A stretch of 32,996 bases of DNA, from assembly GCA_023430565.1 (NCBI GenBank), contig JAEZAD010000217.1, positions 1 through 32,996 of the forward strand, given 5' to 3'. Each line of letters starts with the position of its first letter. The stretch's first letter is position 1. The notes beneath the pieces are model-generated. The model was not told the DNA's origin. It searched no databases and saw only the letters and a list, made by a program, of their open reading frames with translations. The position numbers and the translations under genes are program-made. Source of the stretch: Verrucomicrobiota bacterium. Lineage in GTDB: Bacteria; Verrucomicrobiota; Verrucomicrobiia; Opitutales; Opitutaceae. This document shows, in pieces, positions 8,292-17,164 of this stretch.

Positions 8292-9070
8292 ATCCAATCC
8301 TGCTTTCATCCGCCCGTCTGGCCCACCGCTCGCCCTTCCTCCGCGCCTGCGCGCGGAGGCTCGCGGCCGGCTGGACGATTACGCAGTCCTTCCACGGGAG
8401 CGTGATCTGCCTCGACGCCGTCGAGCATTCGTGGGCCTGGACCGGCAACCGCCGTTTGGAAACGTTCGAGCGCCCCGTCCAGGACCGCCTTTGCGAACTC
8501 CTGGCGACCCGCTCCCGCTTCGTGGACATCGGTTGTAGTATCGGCGTGATGACGCTTTCGGTGCTCCTGCGCGTTCCACACGTCACGACCTTTTCGATCG
8601 ATGCTGCGCCCCGTGCCATCGAACTGCTGCGCAGCAGCATTTCCCGCAATCGCCTCGGCAGCCGCGCCCACACGCAAAACTGCGCCGTTTCGAACGGCGA
8701 AACTCACCTCGGCTTCGCGAAATCCGGATGCTTCACCGGCCATGTTTCCTCCAGCGGCCCGATGATTCCCGCGACCCCCCTCCTCGAGCTCATGCAAAAT
8801 CACGCCAACGTGCCCTCCGTCGTAAAAATCGACATCGAAGGCTACGAGGCCGAGCTGGCCGATACTCTTGAACGCATGCCTCCTCTCCGAGGCTCGGTCC
8901 TCCTCATCGAGGCGCATCCGCTCGGGTTCAATGGCTTCGGCGACCCCGCCCGGGTTATCCGCGCCCTGCGGTCTCGCGGCGACGCTCGCATCCAGTCTCT
9001 CGGCGGCGGCGAGCTGTCATCCCTTGACCCATCCCAGTTCCATCAGATCGAAGCGCATTGGGACGTCTGA
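8288..9070 (+). CDS. FkbM-family methyltransferase
   Basis: This 260-residue SAM-dependent methyltransferase has the family order intact. FVDIGCSIGVMTL covers motif I (D80 to G86, with C-S where many members have glycine-rich residues). An acidic residue at the end of strand 2 follows in FSIDAAP (D105), and the FkbM signature KIDIEGYE lies at 180-187. The family O-methylates sugars in polysaccharide and glycolipid pathways; here the likely target is a hydroxyl of a sugar in the repeat unit. ATG 8288 overlaps the previous stop as ATGA, and the next gene begins two bases after this stop. It is the second FkbM gene in the window (the other is truncated at the left edge), so the glycan probably carries more than one methyl group. 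Confidence 0.9.
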   Translation: MNPILLSSARLAHRSPFLRACARRLAAGWTITQSFHGSVICLDAVEHSWAWTGNRRLETFERPVQDRLCELLATRSRFVDIGCSIGVMTLSVLLRVPHVTTFSIDAAPRAIELLRSSISRNRLGSRAHTQNCAVSNGETHLGFAKSGCFTGHVSSSGPMIPATPLLELMQNHANVPSVVKIDIEGYEAELADTLERMPPLRGSVLLIEAHPLGFNGFGDPARVIRALRSRGDARIQSLGGGELSSLDPSQFHQIEAHWDV

Positions 9071-9071
9071 A

Positions 9072-10331
9072 GTGAAACGCGTTCTGATCGTCGCCCCGCA
9101 TTTCGCGCCCATCAGCGCGCCCGATGGTCAGCGCGCGCGCACATTGCTCGCGCATTTGCCCGAGTTCGGCTGGCAGCCTCACGTCCTCACCGTCGATCCC
9201 TCCGCCGCTGAGGCGCCGCTCGAACCGGACCTGTTGAGCACCTACCCTTCCGACGTGCCCGTCACTCGTGTATCCGCGATTCCGACACAGCTTTCGCGCC
9301 CGTTCGGTTTGGGCAACATCGCCTGGCGCGCCTGGAACTCGCTCCGCCGCACGGGCGACCGGCTCCTGCGCGAGCAGCGCTTCGACCTGGTTTATTTCTC
9401 GACCACCCAATTCGCCTGCCTCCCCCTCGGTCGCCTCTGGCGGCGACGCCACCGCGTGCCGTTCGTCGTCGATCTCCAGGATCCCTGGCGAAACGATTTC
9501 GTGCTTCCTACCGGCACCCGTCCGCCGGGCGGATGGAAATTCCGTTTCGCATCCGCGCAGGCCCGTTGGCTCGAGCCCTGGACCTTGCGTCGCTGCGCCG
9601 GCGTCGTCGCCGTGTCGCCCGCCTATCTCGAGCAACTGCGCTCGCGTTATCCGTGGTGGAATCACACACGCGGAATCACTATTCCGATGGGCTGGTCGGA
9701 ACGCGACTTCGCCGCTGCGCAAAAGCAGCCGTCCGCAATCCACGCCCAGCTAAACGTCATCCGTTACATCGGCCGGCTCGGGCCGGATCTGCTCCCGGCC
9801 TTGGAGGTGTTTATCGCCGGTTTCGCCCAAGCCCAACGCCCCACGCCCGCACCGCTCCATTGCGAGTTCCGCGGCGGCAGCTACGATCCACGAGCGGCCG
9901 CCGGTCCCGCGCGCGCCTTGGCCGAACGCCACGGCGTTTCTTCACTCGTGAGCGAGGACCCGACACGCATCCCCTACCTCGCCGCCCTGGCCACTTTGTG
10001 CTCGGCCGACGCCAATCTCATCTTTGGGTCGGACGATCCTGGATACGCTCCCTCCAAGATCTGGCTCACCCTGGCCGCCCGGCGGCCCTGGCTCGCTTTG
10101 GCGCGGCGAGGCACCGTCCTGCACGCGCTCGTCGCGCCGCACGCCGGCGATTCCGGCTGGCTCGTCGATCCGAACGATCCCGATGCGCCCGACGCGATTG
10201 CACGATTCTGCCGAAAAGTCGGCCATTTCGCCGACGCTGCCGCTGCCTCGCCGCAACTCGCTTTGTTCGAAGCTCGCGAACTCGCGCGACGGCACGCTCA
10301 ATTCTTCGACGGCCTTCTCGGCGTCGTCTGA
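9072..10331 (+). CDS. GT4-type glycosyltransferase
   Basis: The protein has 419 residues from GTG 9072, one base after the previous stop; upstream in-frame codons only shadow the methyltransferase. It opens VKRVLIVAPHFAPISAP, an N-terminal Rossmann strand with an acceptor-site loop, and has VVDLQDPWRND at about 132-142, typical of GT4 subgroups with a D-x-x-D-P-W segment. VAVSPAYLEQL follows as the interdomain segment. The C-terminal donor domain is less canonical: a FGSDDPGYAPSKIW segment stands where the E-x7-E region is expected, and K in APSKIW would contact phosphate as in the WcaI-like group. Assignment is good at clan level, with specificity unknown. It ends in TGATG with the polymerase gene. 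Confidence 0.85.
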   Translation: MKRVLIVAPHFAPISAPDGQRARTLLAHLPEFGWQPHVLTVDPSAAEAPLEPDLLSTYPSDVPVTRVSAIPTQLSRPFGLGNIAWRAWNSLRRTGDRLLREQRFDLVYFSTTQFACLPLGRLWRRRHRVPFVVDLQDPWRNDFVLPTGTRPPGGWKFRFASAQARWLEPWTLRRCAGVVAVSPAYLEQLRSRYPWWNHTRGITIPMGWSERDFAAAQKQPSAIHAQLNVIRYIGRLGPDLLPALEVFIAGFAQAQRPTPAPLHCEFRGGSYDPRAAAGPARALAERHGVSSLVSEDPTRIPYLAALATLCSADANLIFGSDDPGYAPSKIWLTLAARRPWLALARRGTVLHALVAPHAGDSGWLVDPNDPDAPDAIARFCRKVGHFADAAAASPQLALFEARELARRHAQFFDGLLGVV

Positions 10332-11875
10332 TGGAAATTTCCAAGCTCCAGTTCAGCTACGAGACCCGGCTGCTCGACCTCGCCGCCCAACTGCGCGCGC
10401 TGATGAACAAGGTCTTCCCCACGTTCGCCGCCCTGCTGATCGCGGTTTCAGGCTACCTCTTCGTCAGCAACCGTCCTGGCGCACTGACCTTCGCCCTGCT
10501 TTCCGGCGGAATCCTGATCGGTTTCAACACCTGGCGCAAAGCCGGCATCGGCCTTCCCATGCTCCCGATGATGTGCGCGCAACATCTGGTCGCGTATGGA
10601 TTACCCATCCTGGTGCGCCACCCCGTCGTGCAGGCCTATCCCGCGGACACCGCCATGCGCGCCGGCGTCGAATTGCTGGCCTTCCTCGCCGCGATGAGCG
10701 CGGGCTGGTGGTTCGGTCTGCACTCGGCGCAGGCGACACGACCAACGGCCCGGCTCCTGAACATCATGGTGACCGAGGGCATGGACGGCCTGCGACGACT
10801 GGGATTCTCGATGCTCGGCCTCGGCACCGGCTACCAACTGCTCTCCGCCGTCGGTCTTCTCAACTCCGTTTTCGCGCTCCTGCCGGCGGGCACGTTCCCC
10901 ATCGTCTTTGCCCTCGTCAGCGCGATCACCTCCTGCGGATTATTCCTCCTCAGCATCCTGCTCTCCTCCGGGATTCTGACTCGCACCCAGAAGAGCACCT
11001 TCTGGATTCTGCTCGCGATCAACGCCCTCATCACCGCCTCCGGCTTCCTGCTCTCCGCCGTCGGCATTCTCCTTTTCTCCGTCGCCATCGGACTCTTCTG
11101 GGGCAGCGGTCGCATGCCGTGGCGTTTCGTCATCGGGGTCGGCTGCGCGCTCGCCTTTCTCAATCTCGGCAAGTTCGAGATGCGCGGTCTGTATTGGCAA
11201 AATGAACAGGAGTCCGTCGAACCGACCACCCTCTTCAACATGCCCGAACGCTACGTGCAGTGGTTCGAAGCGAGTTGGACGATCATGACCGCCACCGAGG
11301 AAACCGCCAACTCGTTCTGGGAGTCCCAATACATCCTGAAGGACAAAGTGGAGAGTCCCGGTCAGAGCCTCCTGATGCGGGTCAACAACCTGCAAAACAT
11401 CCTCTACGTCATCGACCGCCTCGACTCCAACATCGTCGAACCTCTTCGCGGCAAGACCTACACCGTCATTCCTGCGCTCCTCATCCCGCGCATCCTCTGG
11501 CCCGAAAAACCGCGTTCGCACGAAGGCCAGGTCCTGCTCAACGTCCACTTCGGCCGCCAGTCGCTCGACAGCACGTTCGTCACCTACATCGCGTGGGGAC
11601 TCCTCGCGGAAGCTTATGGCAACTTCGGGCCTTTCGTCGGAAGCATTTGCGTCGGTCTGGCCATCGGCTGGCTCTTCGGATTGCTCGAAAAAAAATCCAG
11701 CGCGAAACCACTCCTCTCCCTCGAAGGCTTCCTCGCGTTCATCGTCTTCGTTTCCGTGGCCAATTCCTTCGAGATGGTTTCCAGCGTGCTCATCACCTCG
11801 ACCTTCCAGGCGATCGTGCCCGTGGCGTTGGTCGGCATGCTCTTCACGCGCCGTTTCGCCCTCAACTCGCCGTGA
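10331..11875 (+). CDS. Wzy-like oligosaccharide repeat-unit polymerase
   Basis: This 514-residue integral membrane protein has about ten hydrophobic segments. There is a cluster from roughly 35 to 290, a large hydrophilic periplasmic-type loop of about 110 residues, and two or three further helices at the C-terminus. Near the end of the loop it has LLIPRILWPEKPR (about 383-395), then STFVTYIAWGLLAEAYGNFG (about 415-434). This order of motifs is seen in O-antigen polysaccharide polymerases of the Wzy type, where a late loop holds arginines and the following helix contains a G-x-x-A/E-x-x-x-N-F-G stretch. It would join lipid-linked repeat units in the periplasm. ATG 10331 overlaps the upstream stop by one base. 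Wzy proteins diverge strongly, so the call rests on topology and these motifs. Confidence 0.75.
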   Translation: MEISKLQFSYETRLLDLAAQLRALMNKVFPTFAALLIAVSGYLFVSNRPGALTFALLSGGILIGFNTWRKAGIGLPMLPMMCAQHLVAYGLPILVRHPVVQAYPADTAMRAGVELLAFLAAMSAGWWFGLHSAQATRPTARLLNIMVTEGMDGLRRLGFSMLGLGTGYQLLSAVGLLNSVFALLPAGTFPIVFALVSAITSCGLFLLSILLSSGILTRTQKSTFWILLAINALITASGFLLSAVGILLFSVAIGLFWGSGRMPWRFVIGVGCALAFLNLGKFEMRGLYWQNEQESVEPTTLFNMPERYVQWFEASWTIMTATEETANSFWESQYILKDKVESPGQSLLMRVNNLQNILYVIDRLDSNIVEPLRGKTYTVIPALLIPRILWPEKPRSHEGQVLLNVHFGRQSLDSTFVTYIAWGLLAEAYGNFGPFVGSICVGLAIGWLFGLLEKKSSAKPLLSLEGFLAFIVFVSVANSFEMVSSVLITSTFQAIVPVALVGMLFTRRFALNSP

Positions 11876-13092
11876 CGCCGCCCTCTTCTGCTCCGGCCGG
11901 CGCCGCTCCGTCGGGACGGCTCGCGATCGTGCTGTCGCATCCGACGCAGTATTACAGCCCGTGGTTCCGCTGGCTGCGCGAGCACACGACGCTATCGCTG
12001 CGTGTCTTTTATCTCTGGGAGTTCGGCGTCACCGCAAAACGCGATCCCGAATTCCAGCAAACGTTCCGTTGGGACGTCGATCTCCTCGCCGGCTACGAAT
12101 ACGAGTTCGTGCCCAACATCGCTCGCGACCCCGGCACGCACCACTTCGCCGGCCTCCGCAATCCCACGCTCACCTCCCGCCTCGCCGCCTTCCGGCCCGA
12201 CGCGATTCTTCTCTTCGGCTACGCGAACGCCACGCATCTCCGGCTCATCCTCTGGGCGCGTCGCCGCCGCATTCCCCTCGTTTTCCGCGGCGACTCACAC
12301 TTCCTCGGTCGCGCGCGTCCGCCGTTCCTCGCCCGCAACGTCCTTCGCTTCCTTTACGCGCAATTCGCGGGGTTCACCTATGTCGGAGTCGCCAACCGCG
12401 CCTACTTCGCGACCCTCGGCGTCCCCTCCGCAAAACTCTTCTTCGCTCCGCACTCAGTCGATCACACCCGGTTCGACCCGTCGCTCGAACCGGCTCGCAC
12501 CGCCGCCACCGCCCTTCGCTCCTCCCTCGGTCTCACTCCGTCCACCCGCGTCGCTCTCTTCGCCGGCAAGCTCCTTCCCGCGAAACAACCCCGCGAGCTC
12601 CTAGATGCTTTCATGTCGCTCCCGCCCAGCGACACCGCGCTGGTCTTCGTCGGCACCGGCCCTGAGTCTGCCGAACTCGTCGCCCGCGCCAACACCACGC
12701 GCTCGCACCGCGTGTTCTTCCTTCCGTTTGCCAACCAATCCGAAATGCCCGCGCGTTACCTCCTGGCCGACGTCTTCGCCCTTCCTTCGCGCGGCCTCTA
12801 CGAGACTTGGGGACTCGCGGTAAACGAAGCCATGCACATGGGCATCCCCGCGCTCGTCAGCGACCGCGTCGGCTGTCAGCCAGACCTCGTGACCGATGGC
12901 GATACCGGCTGGGTTTTCCACGCCGACGATCCCACCCACCTCCGCGATCGTCTCGCCGCCGCCCTCGCCGTCGATCTCGTCCCTTTCCGCCCCCGCGTGG
13001 CGTCGCGCATCGCTGGATACACCTACGCCCAGACCACCTCTGGCTTGCTCAACGCCCTCGCCCACGCCGCGCCGCTGGCATTTCGGCGTTGA
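11872..13092 (+). CDS. Family 4 glycosyltransferase (GT-B)
   Basis: The protein has 406 residues from GTG 11872 in a GTGA overlap with the polymerase. A short Pro/Ala/Ser-rich leader is followed by RLAIVLSHPTQYYSPWF (about 16-32), a motif recurrent in a GT4 subgroup with an HPTQY acceptor loop. The donor domain begins VALFAGKLLPAKQPRELL near 227, and the E-x7-E motif is complete in LYETWGLAVNEA (E311, E319), followed by GIPALVSDRVGCQPDLV. It is predicted retaining, cytoplasmic and soluble. After its stop, a 13-codon reading frame bridges the gap to the acetyltransferase (described separately). Catalytic activity looks intact. Confidence 0.92.
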   Translation: MTPPSSAPAGAAPSGRLAIVLSHPTQYYSPWFRWLREHTTLSLRVFYLWEFGVTAKRDPEFQQTFRWDVDLLAGYEYEFVPNIARDPGTHHFAGLRNPTLTSRLAAFRPDAILLFGYANATHLRLILWARRRRIPLVFRGDSHFLGRARPPFLARNVLRFLYAQFAGFTYVGVANRAYFATLGVPSAKLFFAPHSVDHTRFDPSLEPARTAATALRSSLGLTPSTRVALFAGKLLPAKQPRELLDAFMSLPPSDTALVFVGTGPESAELVARANTTRSHRVFFLPFANQSEMPARYLLADVFALPSRGLYETWGLAVNEAMHMGIPALVSDRVGCQPDLVTDGDTGWVFHADDPTHLRDRLAAALAVDLVPFRPRVASRIAGYTYAQTTSGLLNALAHAAPLAFRR

Positions 13093-13133
13093 TGCCCGTC
13101 GCCACACTTCCGGTAATCCCTTCATGGCGGTAG
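13092..13133 (+). CDS. 13-codon bridging mini-ORF (possible coupling peptide)
   Basis: ATG 13092 overlaps the stop of the preceding glycosyltransferase as TGATG. The frame runs 13 codons (MPVATLPVIPSWR) to TAG 13131-13133, ending 7 bases past the acetyltransferase ATG at 13124. Its geometry would carry terminating ribosomes across the 31-base gap, the largest gap in the polysaccharide cluster. The peptide itself resembles nothing known and may simply be chance, so it is reported as a weak candidate. Confidence 0.25.
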   Translation: MPVATLPVIPSWR

Positions 13134-13687
13134 AACCTCCCTTTCTCGGACAAAATTGCGTCACGCCCGACCCGCGGCGCGAGGTTCTCCTCCGCTGGCT
13201 GTGGGCGTTCGTGCAGGCGACGCTCTTTCGTTGGAGCCCGCGGCCGTTCCACGGGTTTCGCGCCCGGCTGCTGAAACTCTTCGGCACCGATATCCCGGAC
13301 GTTTCCAAAGTCGTCGTTTTCCCCACCGCACGCATCACTTACCCGTGGCGCCTGCGGCTCGAACCCCGCTCAATGGTCGGCCGCCACGTCACCCTCTACA
13401 GCCTCGGCCACATCACCCTCCGCCGCGGTGCCAACGTGAGCCAGAACACCCACCTCTGCGCGGGCACCCACGATTTCATGCGCTGGGACATGCCGCTCGT
13501 CACCGGCCCGATCGTCATCGGCGAAAACGCCTGGATCGGCGCGGACGTCTTCGTTGGCCCCAACGTCACGATCGGCGAGCTCTGCGTCGTCGGTGCCCGC
13601 GCCGTCGTCGTGCGCGACCTGCCGGCCCGCAAAATCTGCGTCGGTCACCCTTGCCGCCCCATCAAAGATCGTCTGCCACCCGTCTGA
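13124..13687 (+). CDS. WcaF-like hexapeptide-repeat acetyltransferase
   Basis: This 187-residue left-handed beta-helix acyltransferase is of the WcaF/CysE-like kind. Residues 1-95 form an N-terminal region with a proximal FRARLLKLFG helix, as in colanic-acid acetyltransferases. The hexapeptide coils run from about 85 to 165, with the catalytic-type histidine in CAGTHDF (H116). The stretch IVIGENAWIGADVFVGPNVTIG shows the I/V-G-x-x-x hexad rhythm over residues 130-151, and the sequence closes with VGHPCRPI, the usual VxGxPA/C-type end. It probably transfers acetyl from acetyl-CoA to a sugar hydroxyl of the repeat unit. The start is ATG 13124; earlier in-frame codons shadow the upstream gene. 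The next gene begins directly after its stop (TGAATG). Confidence 0.9.
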   Translation: MAVEPPFLGQNCVTPDPRREVLLRWLWAFVQATLFRWSPRPFHGFRARLLKLFGTDIPDVSKVVVFPTARITYPWRLRLEPRSMVGRHVTLYSLGHITLRRGANVSQNTHLCAGTHDFMRWDMPLVTGPIVIGENAWIGADVFVGPNVTIGELCVVGARAVVVRDLPARKICVGHPCRPIKDRLPPV

Positions 13688-14815
13688 ATGCGCTGTTGCG
13701 AAATCGTCCCTAGCCTGGAGGAAAGGCACGGCGGTCCCAGCAAATCAGTGCTCGCCCTGTCGCACGCCCTCGGTGCGCTCGGACAGGATGTGTCGCTGCT
13801 GTCCACCCATCCCGATCCGACGCCCCGGCTCATTTCATCCACCGTCCAGGCAAACGTATTCCGCCGCGGCACACCACAGGCCTTCTGTCCTTCGCCCCAA
13901 CTCCGGCGGCATCTCGGCTCGCAAACCTTCGACCTCGTTCACCACCACTCGCTCTGGCTTCGCACGCTCCACTACGCGCATCGCAGCGCGCAAAAATCCC
14001 GCGTGCCGCTCGTCATCTCGCCCCGCGGCATGATGAGCCCGTGGGCCTGGCAACATCACGGCTGGCGCAAGCAACTCGTCCGCCACCTCGTCCACCCCGG
14101 CGCATTCGAAGCCGCCGCCGGCTGGCACGCGACGAGCCCCGCGGAAGCCGCCGAAATCCGCTCCCACGGCTTTAGCCAGCCGATCTGCATCGCGCCCAAC
14201 GGCGTCACCCTCCCAACCGACGCCGAACGCACCGCCGCCGCCACTCACTGGCGCACCATGTGCCCCGAAACCGCGACGCGTCCCACCGCCCTCTTTTATT
14301 CACGCCTTCACCGCAAAAAGCGGGTGCTCGAACTGATCGACCTTTGGCTCGCCCACGCCCCCGCCGAGTGGCTGCTGCTCGTCGTCGGCATGCCGGAGGA
14401 ATACACCGCCGCCCAGCTCGAGGATTACGTCCTTCGCAATTCCGGCGCCGGCCGCATTCGAGCGTTCGATGGCGCCGGCGCCCCGCCGCCGTATCCCGTC
14501 GCCTCGCTGTTTCTCCTGCCGTCGCACAGCGAAAACTTCGGCATGGTGATCGCCGAAGCCATGGCGCACGGCCTGCCCGTCCTCGTCACCGACTCCACCC
14601 CGTGGGCCACGGTCAACCAACATGACGCCGGTTGGTGCGTCCCGTGGGACAACTTTCCCGCCACGCTGAAACACGCCCTCGCCGAAACCGAAAACGAACG
14701 CGCTGCGCGCGGCGACGCCGGCCGCGCGCTCGTGGCCCGCGATTTCGCCTGGGAAAAATCCGCCACCACGCTCCTCCAGTTCTACCGCGAACTGCGCGAA
14801 CGCGTCGCCGCGTGA
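13688..14815 (+). CDS. Family 4 glycosyltransferase (GT-B)
   Basis: The protein has 375 residues and starts at ATG 13688, immediately after the acetyltransferase stop. The N-terminal domain contains GGPSKSVLALSHAL (glycine loop, about 15-28). A middle region with VISPRGMMSPWAWQHH, then HATSPAEAAEI and IAPNGVTLP, matches the pattern of a common polysaccharide GT4 subgroup. The donor domain carries SENFGMVIAEAMAHGLPVL with E282 and E290 (E-x7-E). All expected elements are present, so a working retaining transferase is likely; the sugar is unknown. Seven bases separate its stop from the next ATG. Confidence 0.93.
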   Translation: MRCCEIVPSLEERHGGPSKSVLALSHALGALGQDVSLLSTHPDPTPRLISSTVQANVFRRGTPQAFCPSPQLRRHLGSQTFDLVHHHSLWLRTLHYAHRSAQKSRVPLVISPRGMMSPWAWQHHGWRKQLVRHLVHPGAFEAAAGWHATSPAEAAEIRSHGFSQPICIAPNGVTLPTDAERTAAATHWRTMCPETATRPTALFYSRLHRKKRVLELIDLWLAHAPAEWLLLVVGMPEEYTAAQLEDYVLRNSGAGRIRAFDGAGAPPPYPVASLFLLPSHSENFGMVIAEAMAHGLPVLVTDSTPWATVNQHDAGWCVPWDNFPATLKHALAETENERAARGDAGRALVARDFAWEKSATTLLQFYRELRERVAA

Positions 14816-14822
14816 CCCCACC

Positions 14823-16304
14823 ATGTCGCAAGATTTCAAATACGAGCCGGGCGTAAGCGCGATGCCCGGCCGGTCTGCGTTCGCACGGGACCGGTTCGAA
14901 CTGATCGTTGTCACGCACGTCGCCGTGCTCGTGCTCCTCGCTTCCTGGTGGCTCGGCGGAAACTCCCTCGGTGCCCGCCTCGCCCTCTCGATCTGGGGCA
15001 CCGCCGGTGTCCTGCTCACGCTCGCCGGTCTGCTCAACCGCCGCGAACTTCGCCCTGATCCGCAACCGTTCCGCTGGCTGTGGCCCTTCGCCCTTTTCGC
15101 CACGCTCGTCATCGCGAGCGCGTTCAATCCGAGCTTTCGCGAGGTGATGAACGACAATCAGACGCTCCACGTGGAGTCGCGCAGCGTGACCGGCTGGCCA
15201 AGCAGCGCCCGCCCGCTGCATTCGCTGGTCACCCTGTGGTTCTTCTCCGCCGTCTACCTTTCCGCGTTCAACCTGCTCCTCTTCGTCCGCCGCCGCCGCG
15301 CTCTACGCGGGCTTTTCGTCGTGCTCGTCGCCAATGCCCTCGTCCTCGCGATCGTCGGCACGCTGCAAAAGCTCATCGGCGCCCAGAGCGTTTTCTTCGG
15401 GCTCGGCCCCGCCATTCAACCGCTGTTCTTCTCGACCTTTCTTTACCATAATCACTGGGGCGCTTTCACGCTGCTCATGGCCTCGCTCGCGCTGGGCCTG
15501 ATGTTTCATTTCGCCCGTCGGTCCGCCGGACGGGATGTCTGGCACTCGCCCGTCCTCGCCGGATCGGTCGCCCTGCTTTTTCTCGCCGCCACCGTGCCGC
15601 TGAGCGCGTCCCGTTCGAGCACCGTGCTGATCGCTCTTCTCCTCGCGCTGGCGTTCGCCCACGGGATCCGCAACACCGTCCGCTCCCGCCGCGCCACCGG
15701 TGCCAGCGCCGTCCCGCCTGTCGCCGGCGCCCTCTTGGCCTTCATCGCCATCGCCGGCTTCGCCTTCTATCTCGCCCGACCGGTCGTGGAGCATCGGATC
15801 GCGCACACGGTGCGGCAAATCGAGGAGGCTCGTCGCGAGACCACGATCAACTCCCGCGTCGCGCTCTATCGCGACACCTGGAACATGGCGCGCGAGAAAT
15901 TGTGGTTCGGCTGGGGGATGGGGTCGTATCCCACCGTTTTCTACACGCGCAACACCCAGCGCTACCAGCCCGACGGCCTGCAGATTCATTTCCACGACGC
16001 GCACTCGGACTGGATCCAGTCCGCCTCCGAAGTCGGGCTCGTCGGCACCACCCTCCTGGGCCTCTGCGCCCTCGTGCCGCCCGCCGCGAGCCGCCGTGCC
16101 CTGAGCGCGAGCCCGCTGATCGCGTATCCACTTTTCGGCTGCGGGCTCGTGGTTGTTTACGCCTGGCTCGAATTCCCTTTCGGCAATCGCGCCGTCATCT
16201 GCGCCTGGTGGGTTGCTGGCTTCGGCGCCCTGCAATACGCCCGCATCCGCGAACGCCTCGCCGCGCCCTCTTCCGGCGCCGCACCCCTCTCGCCTGCCTC
16301 ATGA
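14823..16304 (+). CDS. O-antigen ligase/polymerase-family membrane protein
   Basis: This 493-residue polytopic membrane protein has about ten to twelve hydrophobic segments. Its large loop lies before the last two or three helices. It carries the diagnostic pair of the WaaL/Wzy_C superfamily: GWGMGSYPTVF from G363, then DAHSDWIQSASEVGLVG with H394, the conserved histidine of O-antigen ligases. The family either ligates undecaprenyl-linked polysaccharide to lipid A core or protein, or polymerises repeat units. Because a separate Wzy-like polymerase lies at 10331, a ligase role, or a second polymerisation step, is plausible. That is inference, since ligases and polymerases cannot be separated by motif alone. 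It begins 7 bases after the previous stop and ends in ATGA. Confidence 0.85.
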   Translation: MSQDFKYEPGVSAMPGRSAFARDRFELIVVTHVAVLVLLASWWLGGNSLGARLALSIWGTAGVLLTLAGLLNRRELRPDPQPFRWLWPFALFATLVIASAFNPSFREVMNDNQTLHVESRSVTGWPSSARPLHSLVTLWFFSAVYLSAFNLLLFVRRRRALRGLFVVLVANALVLAIVGTLQKLIGAQSVFFGLGPAIQPLFFSTFLYHNHWGAFTLLMASLALGLMFHFARRSAGRDVWHSPVLAGSVALLFLAATVPLSASRSSTVLIALLLALAFAHGIRNTVRSRRATGASAVPPVAGALLAFIAIAGFAFYLARPVVEHRIAHTVRQIEEARRETTINSRVALYRDTWNMAREKLWFGWGMGSYPTVFYTRNTQRYQPDGLQIHFHDAHSDWIQSASEVGLVGTTLLGLCALVPPAASRRALSASPLIAYPLFGCGLVVVYAWLEFPFGNRAVICAWWVAGFGALQYARIRERLAAPSSGAAPLSPAS

Positions 16305-17164
16305 GCGAACGCTGCCCGATTTCCCTTCTCATCCCCGCGAAAAACGAACGCGCCAACATCGAGGCGTGCATCGCCTCCGCACAGTTCGCCGGCGAGATCG
16401 TCGTCGTCGACTCCGGCAGCACCGACGGCACCCGTGAGCTCGCCGAATCGCTTGGCGCCCGCGTCGTCGACTTTCAGTGGAACGGCCGCTTTCCCAAGAA
16501 AAAGAACTGGGCGCTCGCCCACATCCCCTGGCAGCACGAGTGGGTCTTCATCCTCGACGCCGACGAGCGCATCACGCCGGAACTCGCCGACGAACTTCGC
16601 CGCGTGGTCGCCTCGCCCGCCGCCGACGGCTACTACGTCAACCGCCGCTTCTGGTTCATCGATGGCTGGCTTCGCCACTGCGGCTACTATCCGAGTTGGA
16701 ATCTGCGTTTTTTTCGCCACCCACTCGGCCGCTACGAGGAATTCGCCGGCGCCGTCGACAGCGATTCCGGCGACAACGAAGTGCACGAGCACGTCATCCT
16801 CCGCGGCCGCACGGCCCATTTGCGCGGCGAGATGGAGCACTACGCGTTTCCGTCGATCGCCATCTGGGTGGAAAAACACAACCGCTACAGCAACTGGGAG
16901 GCGCGACTCCTCGCCGGCGGGGGCGACGATTCCGTCCGCCACGCCGGCCAGCTCACGCCCGCACTCGCGCGCAAACGCCGGCTCAAGCAATTCGCCCGTC
17001 ACCTCCCCTTCCGCCCGTTGCTCCGCTTTCTCTACCACTACGTCTATCGTCTCGGTTTCCTCGACGGCTATCGCGGTTTCGCCTTCTGCCGCCTCATGGG
17101 CTTCTACGAGTTCCTGAATTGCGCCAAAGCCAGCGAGCTTCGTCGCACCGCCCAACGCCCCTGA
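16301..17164 (+). CDS. Family 2 glycosyltransferase, WaaE/KdtX-like
   Basis: The protein has 287 residues from ATG 16301 (ATGA overlap). It is a GT-A fold with SLLIPAKNERANIE at 8-21, VVDSGSTDGT at 35-44 and FILDADER at 83-90 (D86-A-D88, metal site). NGRFPKKKNWAL at 61-72 is characteristic of the subgroup that includes WaaE/KdtX/LgtF beta-1,4-glucosyltransferases. The C-terminal half has GYYPSWNLRFFR, typical of the same group, and an arginine- and aromatic-rich end that may sit on the membrane. Family resemblance suggests transfer of glucose or a related hexose in beta linkage, but that specificity is only inferred. It ends in TGATG with the next gene. Confidence 0.9.
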   Translation: MSERCPISLLIPAKNERANIEACIASAQFAGEIVVVDSGSTDGTRELAESLGARVVDFQWNGRFPKKKNWALAHIPWQHEWVFILDADERITPELADELRRVVASPAADGYYVNRRFWFIDGWLRHCGYYPSWNLRFFRHPLGRYEEFAGAVDSDSGDNEVHEHVILRGRTAHLRGEMEHYAFPSIAIWVEKHNRYSNWEARLLAGGGDDSVRHAGQLTPALARKRRLKQFARHLPFRPLLRFLYHYVYRLGFLDGYRGFAFCRLMGFYEFLNCAKASELRRTAQRP

